Made by a program: the position numbers and the translations under genes. A stretch of DNA of 64,000 nt from Mesorhizobium sp. LHD-90. GTDB taxonomy: Bacteria > Pseudomonadota > Alphaproteobacteria > Rhizobiales > Rhizobiaceae. Shown in pieces: positions 63,423-64,000 of this stretch. Below the pieces are notes generated by a model. That model was given only the letters and a program-made list of their open reading frames with translations, was not told the origin of the DNA and searched no databases. The stretch is taken from the NCBI RefSeq assembly GCF_030929505.1, contig NZ_JAVFVV010000002.1, positions 1 to 64,000 of the forward strand. The letters are read 5' to 3'. Within the stretch, counting starts at the first letter, position 1. Each line of letters opens with the position of its first letter.

Positions 63423-64000
63423 ATGTCGATGTCCAGCGCCGCGGCGGCAGCCGTGAATCCATCCGTTCCTGCTGCCGGTGACCGCTCGCAGCGTGCCCAG
63501 ATCGTGCTGGTGCTGCTCTGTATCGCTCTGGTCGTGACGGCTGCTTTCGGCGCGTCGTCCGGCGCTTCCGACGCCTCGGCCCTGGCCGTCCTGAAGGACT
63601 GGCTGCTGCCGGGCACCGGAGCGGATGCAGTGCTGTCGGAGCGCGACCGCATCATCATCTATGACATCCGCTTGCCGCGCGTCGCCATGGGCATCATGGT
63701 TGGCGCCGCGCTGGCCGTTTCCGGCGCGGTTATGCAGGGCCTTTTCCGCAATCCGCTCGCCGACCCCGGCATTGTCGGTGTCTCGGCCGGCGCCAGCCTG
63801 GGGGCGGTGTCGGTGATCGTGCTCGGGACGACGGTGCTCGCGCCAGTCACGGCCCTGCTCGGCATCTACGCTTTGCCGCTGGCCGCCTTCGTCGGCAGCC
63901 TTGCGGTGACCCTCATTCTCTACAAGGTGGCGACGCGGCGCGGCCAGACCTCGATCGCCACCATGCTGCTGGCCGGCATCGCATTGGGCGCGATGGCGAC
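63423..64000 (+). CDS. hmuU: Hemin ABC transporter permease HmuU (partial, runs off the window)
   Basis: From ATG 63423 the frame is open to the end of the window, giving 192 residues of a BtuC-like permease. IYDIRLPRVAMGIMVGAALA, VSGAVMQGLFRNPLADPGIV and GVSAGASLGAVSVIV are standard family blocks. The first 30 residues are a soluble tail (MSMSSAAAAAVNPSVPAAGD). The remaining half and the expected hmuV ATPase are beyond the window. Confidence 0.93.
   Translation, partial: MSMSSAAAAAVNPSVPAAGDRSQRAQIVLVLLCIALVVTAAFGASSGASDASALAVLKDWLLPGTGADAVLSERDRIIIYDIRLPRVAMGIMVGAALAVSGAVMQGLFRNPLADPGIVGVSAGASLGAVSVIVLGTTVLAPVTALLGIYALPLAAFVGSLAVTLILYKVATRRGQTSIATMLLAGIALGAMA

Overview
The window looks like chromosome of a Rhizobiales alphaproteobacterium close to Mesorhizobium or another Phyllobacteriaceae. 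The reasons are high GC, frequent GTG/TTG starts, family-typical proteins (phosphatidylcholine synthase, LdtR/LdtP, HmuS/HemP haem uptake, an alpha-type magnesium HemB), GTTC-N7-GTTC LexA boxes, and gene orders usual in that group. The assignment rests on recognising protein families; no database search was run. No rRNA, tRNA or CRISPR array was seen.

Region 1 (1-2400) is accessory. It holds the right end of an IS200/IS605 element, then an AT-richer group of small genes: a HEPN-like gene broken by an apparent one-base deletion, an FRG-domain gene, and a second HEPN-like gene overlapping it. Region 2 (2400-15700) carries uvrA, a long gene-free stretch with a large inverted repeat, an unknown 456-residue protein, ssb, a LacI-type regulator, a fatty-acid hydroxylase/sterol desaturase, MarC, a CPBP protease and gyrA. 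Region 3 (15.8-22.7 kb) has a TPR-methyltransferase, a 47-residue membrane protein, coaD, two cyclophilins, a YdcZ-type membrane protein, and queA/tgt for queuosine.

Region 4 (23.5-28 kb) is the Anbu cluster: circularly permuted ATP-grasp, alpha-E, transglutaminase and proteasome-like protease. It is split by a four-helix-bundle (S23) gene inside inverted repeats. Region 5 (28-41.6 kb) contains SOS-regulated dinB, hemB, a HIBCH-type hydrolase, ldtR/ldtP, hspQ, an AEC transporter, a UbiH-type hydroxylase, a DUF2182/DUF1326 pair, pcs and a quinone reductase. Region 6 (41.7-50.9 kb) has a BMP-type nucleoside ABC transporter, a CUT2-type sugar ABC transporter, and two small genes that share a palindromic operator. 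Region 7 (50.9-57.3 kb) has rimO, the putR/putA proline pair, and a truncated DUF433 gene. Region 8 (57.4-64 kb) is the haem-uptake locus, with a TonB receptor facing hemP-hmuS-hmuT-hmuU; the window ends inside hmuU.

The main leads are the FRG/HEPN gene pair, the S23 cassette inserted in the Anbu operon, the Tgt that lacks three of its four zinc ligands, the shared TCCTGACA-N6-TGTCAGGA operator, and a MITE-like repeat that supplies a stop codon.
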